Position numbers and translations under genes: made by a program. From positions 41,989,869-42,053,868 of the forward strand of contig NC_046683.1 in NCBI RefSeq assembly GCF_009870125.1: 64,000 bases of DNA. Direction: 5' to 3'. Of this stretch, positions 63,636 through 64,000 are shown piece by piece (the first letter of the stretch is position 1; every line of letters starts with the position of its first letter). This DNA comes from Drosophila pseudoobscura (lineage: Eukaryota > Arthropoda > Insecta > Diptera > Drosophilidae). The notes beneath the pieces were generated by a model. It was not told the DNA's origin, ran no database searches, and saw nothing but the letters and a program-made list of their open reading frames with translations.

Positions 63636-63643
63636 TTTTTATA
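63636..63643 (-). promoter_or_regulatory. TATA box candidate
   Basis: TATAAAAA on the minus strand about 160 nt before the ATG of the possible small secreted peptide. No good initiator sequence sits 30 nt downstream. Confidence 0.3.
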
Positions 63644-64000
63644 GTAACGCCCACATTAAATTACAAGCGGTCAGATAACTTTGCCAATGGCACTTTGATG
63701 ATGCCGTTTTCCATTTGCCGCCTGGAACCTGAAGCGTGGATGTGGATGTGGACGTAGACGAGGCCGAGAGTGGTGGGGAGTAGTGGCATAATGCGGCGTC
63801 TTTTTGAAGATGAACAACTGCAGGCGCTTTCATTTCCACTGTCAGTGTGCGGGGTGCGGAGTGCGGAGTGCTGCGACATGCGGATGGGATGAACAGGAAC
63901 CGCAGCAAGAGGTTGCGAGCGGGGGTAGTGGTTACCAAGTGGCAGGCCGTTCGCTTTGCGGCTTGCTCCGGACCGGACCACTCTTAGGAACGCTTCCTGT
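63644..64000. other. Window end, no supported gene
   Basis: Overlapping minus-strand frames (63639-63981) have no domain and cross a GGATGT-type repeat at 63737-63760. A gene continuing beyond the window cannot be excluded. Confidence 0.4.

Overview
The window is animal (insect) genomic DNA and most likely comes from a Drosophila X chromosome (Muller element A). Genes are split by GT-AG introns. The intergenic DNA is rich in CA, GA and TA microsatellites. Two INE-1/DINE-1-like Helitron-derived repeats are present. The two genes I recognise best, Rab40 and the Pkcdelta-type kinase, are X-linked in D. melanogaster. The short-motif texture suggests the obscura group, but that is only an impression.

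Layout from left to right. (1) 1-4.3 kb: three small minus-strand genes. Two encode paralogous small membrane proteins with an acidic linker (1312-1650 and 3954-4232), and they flank a chromodomain-only HP1-like gene (2769-3092). (2) 7574-19462, minus: a six-exon gene for a polar protein ending in a basic stretch plus a CaaX box, split by a 10 kb intron. Its likely long 3' UTR lies in the repeat-rich DNA at about 5-7.5 kb. (3) 22473-24420, plus: Rab40, a Rab GTPase with a SOCS box; a DRE and a Motif 1 core-promoter element lie upstream. (4) 27736-28856, plus: a secreted Gly/His-rich protein with eight copies of a KT(I/V)KVIH repeat, with its own TATA box and poly(A) signal. (5) 31195-31842, minus: a secreted basic protein of unknown family. 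(6) 33932-51127, minus: a novel-type protein kinase C (Pkcdelta), for which I could reconstruct two frame-consistent models. The short one (680 aa) has a pseudosubstrate, two C1 domains and a kinase domain. The long one (1961 aa) starts from a 4.6 kb internal coding exon and enters the shared part in the middle of C1B. (7) 51.5-52.2 kb: a decayed Tc1-like transposon. (8) 57080-57439, minus: a free-standing retrotransposon-gag-like domain. (9) 59476-60441, minus: an intronless Na,K-ATPase beta subunit (nervana family). (10) 63325-63477, minus: a possible small secreted peptide.

Conserved signalling and trafficking genes (PKC, Rab40/SOCS, the prenylated protein) are mixed with small, probably fast-evolving genes: the membrane-protein pair, the HP1-like gene, the gag-like gene and the intronless beta subunit. 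They do not form one pathway or operon. The most unusual items are the two-membrane-protein/chromodomain cluster, the long Pkcdelta form with half a C1 finger, and the gag-derived gene. All multi-exon models were built by eye from splice sites and reading phase, and none was checked against a database or RNA data.
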